DNA of 64,000 nt from a virus: positions 1-64,000 of IMG/VR virus record IMGVR_UViG_3300035670_013167. One strand, written 5' to 3'. Below are positions 42,887 through 51,312 of the stretch, one piece after another (within the stretch, counting starts at the first letter, position 1; each line of letters opens with the position of its first letter). The notes below the pieces were generated by a model, which saw nothing but the letters and a program-made list of their open reading frames with translations, had not been told where the DNA came from and did not search any database. The position numbers were made by a program, and so were the translations under genes.

Positions 42887-44044
42887 ATGAAATCTTTTCT
42901 TGATTATTTAAACGAAGAAAAACTAAAAGGAAGTCAACATAAATTAGACATTAATAAAAATGGAAAATTAGACAAGTTTGATTTCAAAGCATTACAAAAT
43001 AAAAATAAAATTAAAAAAGAATATGTTAATGATCAAGGAAAATTAATAGAAAAACCAGAAGTAAAAAAAATAGCAGATTATGACGGACCAAATCCTAAAA
43101 GCCCACCAGAAAAAAATGCTGCATCCTACAAACCGGCAAATGACAACACAAAATCTCCCACTGTAGATGTAGAAAAAAATGGACTAGGAGAAATGGGAGA
43201 TCAAAAATTAAAATACGAACCAAACACAGAATACAAACAAGAAATAGTAAAAGCTTCTTGGGCAAAAACTGAAAACTTCTTAAATAAAACAAAAGGAATG
43301 TCTTTATCAGAGTTTACCAAATATATGCTTGATGAATGCGGTTGCGGAGCCGTTCAGGATGAAGAGCTTCCTTATGTAACAGCTTACACAACAGGAAAAT
43401 TTCAACCACATCCTCCAGAAGCGGTCAAATACGTTGTTGTTCTAGCAAATAAAAATAATAATATATTAGACAACATGATAAGAGAAATGAAATCAACCGG
43501 GATGTTGGGAAAGCTTATGCAGGCTTTGCTGGAGAATCCAGAAGCTTACGATGAATTAACAAACTTATTAGGCGATTCTCAACAAGGACCTAGCAGATGT
43601 AAATTGTTGGCAAAATCAATGAGCAATTCCTATCAAAACTTCTTAAAAGATCAAAGCTCAATGTACGAATCAGTAAGCTCTCCAATCGGATTTGACGTGG
43701 AAGACGATGATATGGACATGGAAGACGATGATATGGACGATGATATGGACATGGAAGACGATGATATGGACATGGAAGACGATGATATGGACATGGAAGA
43801 CGATGATATGGACATGGAAGACGACGATATGGACATGGAAGACGACGATATAGACATGGAAGACGACGATATGGACATGGAAGACGACGATATGGACATG
43901 GAAGACGACGATATGGACATGGAAGACGACGATATGGAAGAAAAAGAATTAGATGCAACAAAATTTGCACCAAGAATTAAGAAAAAATTCGCCCATAATC
44001 ATTTATTAGATGCCATGAAAGAATTTGATCATTTTAGAAAGTGA
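42887..44044 (+). CDS. tagged EF-hand and acidic-repeat protein
   Basis: 385 residues. MKSFLDYLNEEK is a form of the shared N-terminal tag. HKLDINKNGKLDKFDF (about residues 18-33) matches a single EF-hand or dockerin calcium loop. A lysine-rich linker and a helical domain with DECGCGAV follow, then about 80 residues of Asp/Glu/Met repeats (unit MEDDDMD) and a basic tail. A calcium- or DNA-mimicking capsid-internal protein is inferred. The stop codon lies at the edge of the IS605-type element. Confidence 0.75.
   Translation: MKSFLDYLNEEKLKGSQHKLDINKNGKLDKFDFKALQNKNKIKKEYVNDQGKLIEKPEVKKIADYDGPNPKSPPEKNAASYKPANDNTKSPTVDVEKNGLGEMGDQKLKYEPNTEYKQEIVKASWAKTENFLNKTKGMSLSEFTKYMLDECGCGAVQDEELPYVTAYTTGKFQPHPPEAVKYVVVLANKNNNILDNMIREMKSTGMLGKLMQALLENPEAYDELTNLLGDSQQGPSRCKLLAKSMSNSYQNFLKDQSSMYESVSSPIGFDVEDDDMDMEDDDMDDDMDMEDDDMDMEDDDMDMEDDDMDMEDDDMDMEDDDIDMEDDDMDMEDDDMDMEDDDMDMEDDDMEEKELDATKFAPRIKKKFAHNHLLDAMKEFDHFRK
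43699..43938. repeat. 21-bp tandem repeat encoding Asp/Glu/Met heptads
   Basis: About eleven copies of a 21-bp unit of the type GATATGGACATGGAAGACGA, one copy shortened and the later copies differing at a GAT/GAC position. The near identity implies recent expansion by slippage or unequal exchange. Confidence 0.9.
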
Positions 44045-44048
44045 ACTA

Positions 44049-44070
44049 CCCACCCGCTAAAGCGAGTGGG
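44049..44070 (-). repeat. IS605 right-end hairpin
   Basis: CCCAC and GTGGG, then CGC and GCG, pair around a TAAA loop with a C-A mismatch in the stem. Such a subterminal hairpin with an unpaired base is the structure used by IS200/IS605 ends and forms the core of the omega-RNA. Confidence 0.75.
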
Positions 44071-45223
44071 CTTCAAGTTTCATAGCCTTGTCTAACGACA
44101 ACGACTCCACTTGTTTTTGTTTATTGAGCGACTTGGTTCCCAAGCCACTCATATTCAAACCTTGTTTTAGTATGTTGAGACTAGCGTTATAGTCTCGGTC
44201 AATGTTCTTTCCGCAAACGCATTTCCATTCACGGTCTTTCAGCGTCAACTCTTGATTGATGTGTCCACAATCATAGCAAGTTTTACTGCTCGGAAAGAAT
44301 CTGTCTATTTTCACAATTGTTCGCCCGTACCATTCTGCCTTGTAGGATAGTTGACGAACAAACTCTCCCCAACCGCAATTCATCACTGATTTTGCCAACT
44401 TATGATTACGCATAATGCCTTTAACATTAAGGTCTTCTACGCATATGACTTGGTTTTCGTCAATCAACTTTTTGGAAAGTTTATGCAAGAAGTCCGTTCT
44501 ATTGTTGGTGATTTTTTCATATATCTTGGCTAGTTTTATTCTTTGTTTATTTCTAGTTGATCCTCCTTTATTCTTTTTGCTTAACTGTTTTTGGTTGTAT
44601 TTCAAATTCTTTTCTAGTTTGTGGTAGTGTTTGGGGTTGTCAAAAACTTCGCCGTTGGAACAAACAACAAAATTTTTGATGCCCAAATCAATGCCTATTT
44701 TGTTCTTGTTTTTCTTGAGTTTATTTTGCCCAACCTCACAAGTCAACGAAACGAAGTATTTGTTGGTGGAAGTCTTGGATATGGTAATGAACCTTATCTC
44801 TCCAAATTCACGATGGATGTTTAGTTTGATTCCTTCCTTGAATTTGGGGAAATATATCTTGTCTTTTTTGATTGAAATGTGTTGCGGAACTCTAAATGAC
44901 TGTTTCTTGTGCTTTGACTTGAAAATTGGAAACTTGGTTTCTTTCCTGAAGAACTTGTTGTATGCTGTATCTAAATCTCGTAATGTATGTTGCAATGTTT
45001 GGCTGTTCACTTCCTTGAGCCAGTTGTATTCAGTCTTCTTTTTAACTTTGGTTAGTTCATTGGCACAATCGTAATAGTTCAATGTCTTTTTGTTGTCCAA
45101 ATATTCTTCTTTTCGTCTGTTCAAGAAGTAGTTCCACACAAACCTTCTGCAACCAAAGTGCTGGCTCAGTTTTTCTTTTTGGTCTTTTGTGGGTAGTAGT
45201 TGAAACTTGAACGACTTTAGCAT
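44057..45223 (-). CDS. tnpB: TnpB RNA-guided nuclease
   Basis: 388 residues, apparently intact. The RuvC acidic residues are visible: D179 in GIDLGIKNF, E263 in CVEDLNVKG and D344 in IDRDYNASLN. The four-Cys zinc finger (CYDCG at 316-320, CVCG at 335-338) sits between the last two. The N-terminal RNA-binding region starts MLKSFKFQLLPTKDQ. TnpB cuts DNA guided by the omega-RNA next to the target motif. No frameshift is seen, so activity is possible. Confidence 0.93.
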   Translation of the reverse strand: MLKSFKFQLLPTKDQKEKLSQHFGCRRFVWNYFLNRRKEEYLDNKKTLNYYDCANELTKVKKKTEYNWLKEVNSQTLQHTLRDLDTAYNKFFRKETKFPIFKSKHKKQSFRVPQHISIKKDKIYFPKFKEGIKLNIHREFGEIRFITISKTSTNKYFVSLTCEVGQNKLKKNKNKIGIDLGIKNFVVCSNGEVFDNPKHYHKLEKNLKYNQKQLSKKNKGGSTRNKQRIKLAKIYEKITNNRTDFLHKLSKKLIDENQVICVEDLNVKGIMRNHKLAKSVMNCGWGEFVRQLSYKAEWYGRTIVKIDRFFPSSKTCYDCGHINQELTLKDREWKCVCGKNIDRDYNASLNILKQGLNMSGLGTKSLNKQKQVESLSLDKAMKLEAHSL

Positions 45224-45289
45224 ACAATGGTATGTACGCAGACCGATTCAAATTTATACGATAATTATGGTTTTTGTAAACGGCAAATA

Positions 45290-45526
45290 TTAAAGTCTTT
45301 CCGAAGTCTGCACCCAGTGGTAGTACTCGCTGCTCGCACCAAGACTTTTGATCGCTTCTGAAATATAACCATAAGTAGAACGATGTGATGCCGCCTCTGG
45401 AGGAAAATCTGTATTTTCGTCCGTGTCTGCTCGGTTACAAGCCTCTAGAACCGAAAATAGCATATCAACAGCTTGTTTCTTTGTTATTTTATTGTTTTGT
45501 CCCATCCACTCATTAAAACTTTTCAT
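45290..45526 (-). CDS. tagged small protein next to tnpB
   Basis: 78 residues from ATG 45526, chosen for its AAAGGTG Shine-Dalgarno; a longer frame would read through a GT repeat as His-Thr. MKSFNEWMGQNN follows the shared tag outline but lacks the (L/I)-x-E ending. The rest is a helical domain (QAVDMLFSVLEACNRAD) with no known family. It lies between tnpB and a second IS605-like hairpin. Confidence 0.6.
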   Translation of the reverse strand: MKSFNEWMGQNNKITKKQAVDMLFSVLEACNRADTDENTDFPPEAASHRSTYGYISEAIKSLGASSEYYHWVQTSERL

Positions 45527-45560
45527 AATTTCACCTTTCTTGAACGACAGCATATATATA

Positions 45561-45586
45561 GTGTGTGTGTGTGTGTGTGTGTGTGT
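45561..45586. repeat. (GT)13 microsatellite
   Basis: Thirteen uninterrupted GT units, preceded by an AT-alternating stretch. Unlike anything else in this window; lies in the leader of 45290..45526. Confidence 0.9.
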
Positions 45587-45604
45587 AATTTTACCGCCAT
45601 TCAT

Positions 45605-45627
45605 CCCAGCCCCTAAAGGGGACTGGG
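45605..45627. repeat. second IS605-like hairpin
   Basis: CCCAG and CTGGG, then CCCC and GGGG, pair around a TAAA loop with one bulged A. Loop, stem length and position of the unpaired A match the tnpB right-end hairpin at 44049..44070, in the same orientation. It may be the solo end of another element. A run of eight G follows at 45637..45644. Confidence 0.6.
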
Positions 45628-45646
45628 TTTTCTGACGGGGGGGGCG

Positions 45647-45654
45647 TATAAATA
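45647..45654 (+). promoter_or_regulatory. T4-late-like TATAAATA element
   Basis: TATAAATA only 3 nt before the ATG at 45658. Confidence 0.5.
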
Positions 45655-45657
45655 AAA

Positions 45658-46614
45658 ATGAAAATATGCGTTCTTAATGATCCTTCTTGGGACGAGCCAT
45701 TTAATCCAGAATTTTATTTAAAAAATCACATTTGTGAAAAACACGATGTTTTTTATAAATCTTCATGTGATTACTTAAAAAGCATATCAAAAAAGTACGA
45801 TCTGTTCTTGAATTTTTGTGATGCTCCTTTTGTAGAAAAAAGGCCAGGAATAGACATTGTATTGTGTCTTGAAAAATTAAGAGTGCCATTTACAGGTGCT
45901 TACTCGTTTTGTTACGAACCATCAAGAAACAAAATGAAAAATATTTGCAATGGCATTTCAATACTTATGCCAAAATCAGCAACAGTTGCAAACTTAGATA
46001 GATTATCAGAAAAATTAGTTAGCCATATTGATTATCCAATGATAGTCAAACAGTCAAATAGCTACGGAAGCGTAGGTCTTACAAAAAAATCAAAAGTAAA
46101 TAATTTTGAAGAATTGAGAAATCAAGTTCAAGAAATGCTGTGTCATTTCCAAGCAGTTAGAATAGAAGAATTCATAGAAGGAAAAGAATTTAGTTGTCTG
46201 ATTTCTCAAAATCCACTAGATATAAAAAATCCAATAGCATACGAACCAGTAGAAATTAATTTCCCAAAAGAAGAATCTTTTAAACATTCCGATCTAAAAT
46301 GGGTTGATTATGAAAAAATGAATTGCTCGCCTGTTGAGATTTCAGAATTGTCCGAAGAAATAAAAAATATATGCAAAAAATTATTTATTCATACAAATGG
46401 AAGAGGCTATGCGAGATGCGACTTAAGAATGAATAATAAAAAAGAACTATACATGCTTGAAATAAACTACCAAGCAGGAATACTTTACTCAAAAGAAAAT
46501 CCAGGAACGGCAGATATAATTCTATTGAACGAAAAAAATGGACATGAAAAATTCATGGAATATTTAATAAAGTCCGCGTTCGTAAATGTTTCGTTGAATA
46601 ATCACATAATCTAG
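45658..46614 (+). CDS. ATP-grasp ligase (D-Ala-D-Ala ligase-like)
   Basis: 318 residues with ATP-grasp features: YPMIVKQSNSYGSVGLTK (lysine and Gly/Ser loop), VRIEEFIEGKEFSCLI, and the metal-binding ARCDLRMNNKKELYMLEINY, followed by an AGILY segment. These enzymes join a carboxylate to an amine or thiol via an acyl phosphate. The substrate may be an amino acid or peptide. The gene is a single late-type unit convergent with the methyltransferase gene. Confidence 0.85.
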   Translation: MKICVLNDPSWDEPFNPEFYLKNHICEKHDVFYKSSCDYLKSISKKYDLFLNFCDAPFVEKRPGIDIVLCLEKLRVPFTGAYSFCYEPSRNKMKNICNGISILMPKSATVANLDRLSEKLVSHIDYPMIVKQSNSYGSVGLTKKSKVNNFEELRNQVQEMLCHFQAVRIEEFIEGKEFSCLISQNPLDIKNPIAYEPVEINFPKEESFKHSDLKWVDYEKMNCSPVEISELSEEIKNICKKLFIHTNGRGYARCDLRMNNKKELYMLEINYQAGILYSKENPGTADIILLNEKNGHEKFMEYLIKSAFVNVSLNNHII

Positions 46615-46615
46615 A

Positions 46616-47299
46616 TTATTTTTTAATTATAATAGAAGTTATACTTGTTGGGCCAACTCTAAAAACTTTTACGGACTTAATATTTTCTTCTAAATATTTT
46701 AATTCGCCATCTGAGAGACTATGTGGCTTTGAAGTTTCTACATTAAAATTATTGTGTTTTTCAAATTGATCTAATAATTCAAGCGGAGTCACATAACCAG
46801 GAATTCCCCATCCCCAAGTTTGTGCTTTTTCAGGAACTTCAACTTCAATACTACTGTGCAAGTCTTCTAATATGTAAACTCCTCCAGATTTCAAAGATCT
46901 AAAAAAATAAGCAAATGTTATTTGTTGGTCATAAACATTATGCGATCCATCATCTATTATAACATCATAATTTTGTAGCTTTTTAGAATATTCAATAACT
47001 AAATCTCTTCTAGATTGATCAAACCATTCAGTAGTTATTCTTTCTGAATCTTTTATTTCATGTAAATTTATATCAAGACCTAGTATTTTTGCATTTGGAA
47101 AATAATCTCTCCACACTTTTAGGGAATTTCCAGGCACCCAACCAACTTCCTCCCAAAACCCCCCTATTCCGATTTCACAAAGCAAACTTACTTGGTCCCT
47201 AATCGAGCCAAGTGCTTCTTCATATGCGGTATTATAATAATTGTGAGTAAAATCTTTATCAGTCGGATATTTTTTAGAAATTTCACTTAAAGTTTTCAT
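46616..47299 (-). CDS. SAM-dependent methyltransferase
   Basis: 227 residues from ATG 47299, which overlaps the upstream stop (ATGA). LLCEIGIGGFWEEVGW (motif I), AKILGLDINLHE (acidic strand-2 end), YDVIIDDGSHNVYDQQ and SGGVYILEDLHSS fit a class I methyltransferase of the macrocin O-methyltransferase/cephalosporin hydroxylase group, often acting on sugars. It could decorate a glycan. Confidence 0.8.
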   Translation of the reverse strand: MKTLSEISKKYPTDKDFTHNYYNTAYEEALGSIRDQVSLLCEIGIGGFWEEVGWVPGNSLKVWRDYFPNAKILGLDINLHEIKDSERITTEWFDQSRRDLVIEYSKKLQNYDVIIDDGSHNVYDQQITFAYFFRSLKSGGVYILEDLHSSIEVEVPEKAQTWGWGIPGYVTPLELLDQFEKHNNFNVETSKPHSLSDGELKYLEENIKSVKVFRVGPTSITSIIIKK

Positions 47300-47472
47300 T
47301 TTTGATTCCACATCTCCCAGTTTTGTTCTGATTTTTTTTTATTACCTTCTTTATAGCCTTCTAAATAAGCTTTTTTTAGTAAGCTTAAATTTTTGTCATC
47401 TTCAAAATGCTGATTTTTCAACCACATTTCAAATAAATAATTAGGATCTATATAAAAATCATCAGTGCTCAT
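47296..47472 (-). CDS. small hypothetical protein
   Basis: 58 residues (start MSTDDFYIDPNYLFEMWLK, end WEMWNQK), highly charged and helical. It overlaps both neighbours by 4 nt (ATGA type), so it belongs to the operon. Confidence 0.55.
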   Translation of the reverse strand: MSTDDFYIDPNYLFEMWLKNQHFEDDKNLSLLKKAYLEGYKEGNKKKSEQNWEMWNQK

Positions 47473-47750
47473 TCTGTTATCACCATGTTGTTTTTAGGAA
47501 TTACAATTCCATTTCCAAATTGACCATTATATCCATTTCTTAAATCATCTTCTGGTTCTGACATGAGAACAACATGAATTAAAGAAATTTTATACTCTTC
47601 ATCCTTAGAAAAAGGCATAAGAGGCATGGTGGCGATACCTTCAGGAGTCATTATAAATTTTTGTGGTTTTTTTAATAAAACAAAATTTTCCTGAACTTCG
47701 GCTTCTGAAATTATATCTTCACCCGATACTAATTTTATAACTTTTATCAT
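47469..47750 (-). CDS. small Sm-like hypothetical protein
   Basis: 93 residues: MIKVIKLVSGEDIISEAE, VLLKKPQKFIMTPEG and LIHVVLMSEPEDD. The KLxxGEDII...VLLKNP pattern is shared by many small T4-like cyanophage proteins with an Sm-like barrel outline. Role unknown. It lies 2 nt after the dnaE N-fragment stop. Confidence 0.6.
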   Translation of the reverse strand: MIKVIKLVSGEDIISEAEVQENFVLLKKPQKFIMTPEGIATMPLMPFSKDEEYKISLIHVVLMSEPEDDLRNGYNGQFGNGIVIPKNNMVITE

Positions 47751-47752
47751 TT

Positions 47753-50268
47753 TTAATCCTCTGTTTTTGGTACATCAAAAGGGCAATCATCTTCATCCAT
47801 TATAACAGGATCTATAGAAAATCTCAACTTCATTTGTTTGCCTCCTCTAGATGGACTTAGAAATCTAGAAAAAAGCAAATCATGTTCAATTGGATTAACA
47901 TCTGTGATACCTAGACAATAACAGACCAAAGAACCAACTACGCTACCGCGACCTGGACCTACAGCCTCTGACCCGTCTCCATAACCTAGTAATTTTGGAC
48001 AGATTCTTCTAGCCTCGTCAGTCATCATTTTTTGAATCAAAAAGTAGCTAGCGAATCCTTTTTGACATATCAATTGATATTCTTCTTTTATTCTGTCTAA
48101 ATATTTTTTATTTTTAGGCAATCTTCTGAGCTTAAAGCCAATTTGTATGGCTTCTAATAATTTTTCTTCAGATTCAGGAATATAGGGTAATTTTATAGAC
48201 CTGTCTAACTCTACACCCTTCGATCTTTGGGCGATTTTAGTTGTATTTATTTTGGCTTGCTCAAAAATTTCATAAGGAATATCTTCACTATAGTCACTTA
48301 GCCATTTTGCATTTAATTCTTCTTCGCTTTTCATCCAAAGATTTTGATCTTGAAGCTCAAACAAATCTGCCGTTTCGTTTTCTGCTTTTTTTTCTTCTAT
48401 TTCCTTTAAGGTCTTCTTTGTTTGAACCATTAACATAAGACGCTGCATTTTGCTATCTTCTTGCAAGCAGTAATGACAATCATTACTTAATATTATTGGC
48501 AAATTGTATTTTTCATGAGCTTTAATTATAAACTTGTTATAAGGCTTTTGCTTGTTAAAATCCAAAAGCATTATTTCAAGATAAAAATTATCTTTGCCAA
48601 AAAATTCGATATATCTCTCGACCATTCTAAAGCCTTCTTCTTCGCCGCCACGGTCAAAGGCCTGTCCTATTTCAGAATTATAACAACAAGATGTAAAAAT
48701 TAATCCTTCTTTATGATCTTGCAATAATTCGTAATTTATTCTTGGTCTGTAATAGAAGCCTCTAGTCCATGCGGCAGAAGACAAGTTAACTAAATTACTG
48801 TAGCCTTTTTGGCTATAAGCTATGGCTAATAAATGAAAAGATTTTTTAAAGTCTTTTCTTTCTTCTGGACTCATATGTTCGGTAATTTCCGAAGCTTTTT
48901 GTCCGATATTTAAAGTGGGTTGAAGAGGATTGATGTAAAGTTCACAGTTATGAACTATAAAATCACTAACATAACTATTATCTTCTTCAACCTCAAAATT
49001 AAAAACTTCTATATTTTTTTCTTCTACTGATATACTAGAGATAGGCTTGATTATGTAATTATTTTTAATAAAGTTTCTTCTATATTTTACATTTTCGGTT
49101 ATAGGGACAGTATAACAAGTTCTTCCATCTAAAGTTTTATTAGAATACACATTTGACCAAAAACCTAAATTAGAAATTATTATTCGAACCTGATACGCGA
49201 GGTGGGAGGAGGATGTGCGTAAAGTTTTTTGTTTATTTTTTTTATTTATTTTTTTGCCATCTCCATCTAACAAGCCATCTAAAAATGCTTTTTGTACTTT
49301 TCGTGGCGAATCAAAAATTTGATGAGGGATTTTTTTATTTTTTGATCCCATTCCAATCAAATCAGACACAACATAACACAAAGGAAGGCAACAAAAACAA
49401 CAATCCATTTTACTATTTTCTTTATCTTCATAGCACGAAAGATTGATTCCAAATTTATTCAAAAAATTTGCTGCTCTTTTTGCCAAATCAAGTTCAAAAT
49501 AATTAAGAGAAAACCTCATGCCGCCTGTAAGCCTGCCATCTTTTTTAGAAAAACTTCCTTCTGCTGCGAACAGTCCTAAAAAATATGCAAATTCCTCATC
49601 TAATTCTATGAACAAAGGAATTTTTTCCCACTTTTTTTGTCCTTTCGAAAAAAATAAATTATCTATTTTGATTTCATCAGGTTGATATTCTTCTAATTTT
49701 ATTTTAATATTTTCATGTACATCTTGCATTTGTGGAAATGCAACATAACTAAAATGATTATCTAGACCCAAACCTGATCTGTGTCTTTTAACAATAATAT
49801 TCTCTGTTTTTGTCCAAGAATAATTGCCATGTTTGTCAAAAATCATAACTGGGTGGTCTCCAGTTAGTTGAGTTGTCTTCTTCGATCTTCCTACGCCAGA
49901 TAATTTGATACTGTAAATTTTACCATTATAATTTTTTTTCATTATTCTCAAAACCGATTTAAATCTACCTTTGTGCGTGAGAACTTTATCTCCGACATCT
50001 ATTTCCGATATGTCCTTAAAACCATCAATTGTATGAATTGGAGTCCCAGCAGGCATACAAGCAAATATAGGATTTATTCCATACTTTTCACATGCTTGAA
50101 TTTGCCTTGGAATTCCACCTAGAGAACCATGGTCACTTATACAGAGAAATTGTTGATTGATCTCTTTGGCTCTTTTAGCATATTCGTGCGCTGTGCCGTA
50201 TCCGTCAAGAACAGAAAAATCAGAGTTAACTAGTGCAGGTGAAGATGTTCAAAACCAACAATCTTCAC
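47753..50268 (-). CDS. dnaE: DNA polymerase III alpha, N-terminal fragment (PHP, intein; frame broken near 5' end)
   Basis: From a probable GTG start at 50268 (AAAGGAG upstream; ATG 50292 is the alternative) the frame reads KIVGFEHLHLH and hits TAG at 50232..50230. Exactly eight bases later, in the -1 frame, homology resumes with SDFSVLDGYG and runs through ISDHGSLGG and CEKYGINPIFA. The intein then follows, and the extein continues (CELYINP, ILSNDCHYCLQEDSKM, GPGRGSVVGSLVCYCLGI, NPIEHDLLFSRFL) to 47753. The break lies inside the metal-binding HxH motif of the PHP domain. It may be recoding, a real mutation or a sequence error. The catalytic palm aspartates are in the separate gene 39114..41687. 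Confidence 0.8.
48947..50059 (-). other. intein in the DnaE N-fragment, LAGLIDADG type
   Basis: 371 residues, from Cys (CMPAGTPIHTIDG) to HN before extein Cys-Glu-Leu-Tyr. Standard class 1 blocks: TGDHPV (block B), VFNFEVEEDNSYVS (block F), DFIVHN (block G). LAGLIDADG helices FLGLFAAEG and FLDGLLDGDG are present. Inserted after PIFA in the PHP domain, at the usual PIxGCE motif. Confidence 0.9.
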
Positions 50269-50272
50269 CTGC
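50235..50272 (-). repeat. 12-bp perfect inverted repeat over the dnaE start
   Basis: GCAGGTGAAGAT and ATCTTCACCTGC flank a 14-nt loop. In the minus-strand mRNA the hairpin holds the GTG start codon in its 5' arm and the HLHLH codons in its 3' arm, and ends two bases before the TAG. It could hide the start or assist recoding. Confidence 0.75.
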
Positions 50273-50323
50273 TTGTCTCCTTTCTGCGTCATTTTTTTTC
50301 TCTGCTGCGTGGTGTTGCTTAAA

Positions 50324-50533
50324 CTAATCCTTCTTCAATTGCTTTTTTTTCCAATCTTCCCATTTAGAATTAGCTAATGAGACTTTATTTTCTAAAGCAG
50401 TTTTTTTATTTTTATAGTCTTCAAAGTATTTTTTAAATTCTTCTTCCAGCAACTTTTTTTCTTCATGTATTGCGGCAACAGCCTTGCTAAAAACAGCAAA
50501 TTCTTCAGTTAATAACAATTCAATTTCATTCAT
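50324..50533 (-). CDS. small coiled-coil protein
   Basis: 69 residues, almost entirely a charged helix (HEEKKLLEEEFKKYFEDYK, KKQLKKD at the end). AAAGG precedes the ATG. Located between clpP and dnaE on the same strand. No known family. Confidence 0.6.
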   Translation of the reverse strand: MNEIELLLTEEFAVFSKAVAAIHEEKKLLEEEFKKYFEDYKNKKTALENKVSLANSKWEDWKKKQLKKD

Positions 50534-50543
50534 AAAAACCTTT

Positions 50544-51269
50544 CTAATTAATATCTTTTTTCTTACGGCCTGTTCTTGTTTTGGCTAATGTTTCAAAACC
50601 TTTTTCGCCCAAAATACCATCGGCAAATCCGTAATAAACAGCTTCATCAGCAGAAAGATACCAATCCGAATTATGTCTTATTTTGGAATCAATAAAATTC
50701 ATAGTCTTTTTAATTCCATAACTTCTGTCTGTGAAGTATTTTCCCATTATAGCTCTTTGAGCAAATATTTGCAACATCCTTTTGTTGTATTTTTCATTCT
50801 GATCAATAGCAGATTTTACAGCAATCGCATTATCGCTTACAGAAACAGATCCATGATGAATCATAACTTCGCAATCTGGCAGTAAGACTCTTTTATCCGC
50901 TGCTTGAAGTATAATACCACTCATGGACGAAGCTTGAGCGTACGATAATATAGTCACAGGAGAAGATATTAATCTAATTATATTAAACATCGCCATTCCA
51001 TCAGACCAACATCCACCTATTGTGTGCATATGAATTAATATATTTTTATGATTTTGAGCCTCTAGGATATGCATGTTTTTTATAAACTTGGTGGCCATTC
51101 GATAATCTACGCCAGGCTCTTCCTCATCAACACCATCCATATGACCATGCAAATAAATCTCTCTAGAATGATGATTTACATTATTATTATGAATGTCACT
51201 AATCAACTGCTCTATGGCAGTAACTTTTTTGGGCGTATAAATTTGACTCATAAGTGTATCTGTGGGCAT
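50544..51269 (-). CDS. clpP: ClpP-like serine protease
   Basis: 241 residues. The ClpP fold is recognisable: HTIGGCWSDGMAMFNII, the catalytic Ser115 in AQASSMSGIIL, His138 in CEVMIHHGS and Asp202 in the NSDWYLSADEAVYYGFAD segment. The triad is intact. Without a ClpX in the window, it may work with the host unfoldase or act as a stand-alone protease (some phages use ClpP-type prohead proteases). AGGTG precedes ATG 51269. Confidence 0.88.
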   Translation of the reverse strand: MPTDTLMSQIYTPKKVTAIEQLISDIHNNNVNHHSREIYLHGHMDGVDEEEPGVDYRMATKFIKNMHILEAQNHKNILIHMHTIGGCWSDGMAMFNIIRLISSPVTILSYAQASSMSGIILQAADKRVLLPDCEVMIHHGSVSVSDNAIAVKSAIDQNEKYNKRMLQIFAQRAIMGKYFTDRSYGIKKTMNFIDSKIRHNSDWYLSADEAVYYGFADGILGEKGFETLAKTRTGRKKKDIN

Positions 51270-51312
51270 TTGAGTTACACCTATATTTAGACATAATAAA
51301 ATCCATAATGCA

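Larger units (their letters stand above)
44041..45275 (-). mobile_element. IS200/IS605-type element with tnpB only
   Basis: A minus-oriented element with tnpB and no tyrosine (Y1) transposase, so non-autonomous (IS1341-like). The right end is set by an imperfect hairpin at 44049..44070 followed by TAGTTCAC on the minus strand. The left end is tentative: TTAC on the minus strand at 45276..45279 would be the target/TAM, as for IS608. The omega-RNA should cover the 3' end of tnpB and the right end, and its guide would then read the 3' end of the neighbouring acidic-repeat gene. Confidence 0.75.

Noticed and set aside
42858-42889. Ten-codon leader peptide before 42887
   Set aside because: An ATG-started ten-codon frame exists, but it lies between the late element and a Shine-Dalgarno without its own ribosome site; no attenuator structure is seen.
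43590-43973. Minus-strand reading frames across the 21-bp repeat (Cys/Pro/Arg-rich and Ser-rich)
   Set aside because: They are frame shadows of the Asp/Glu/Met repeat gene and lack ribosome sites.
45526-45604. N-terminal extension of 45290..45526 with a His-Thr repeat
   Set aside because: It is simply the GT microsatellite read as codons; the internal ATG has a good Shine-Dalgarno and the shared tag.
47753-50059. Standalone homing endonuclease gene
   Set aside because: The frame begins at the second residue of an intein and continues into DnaE extein; it is part of the polymerase precursor.
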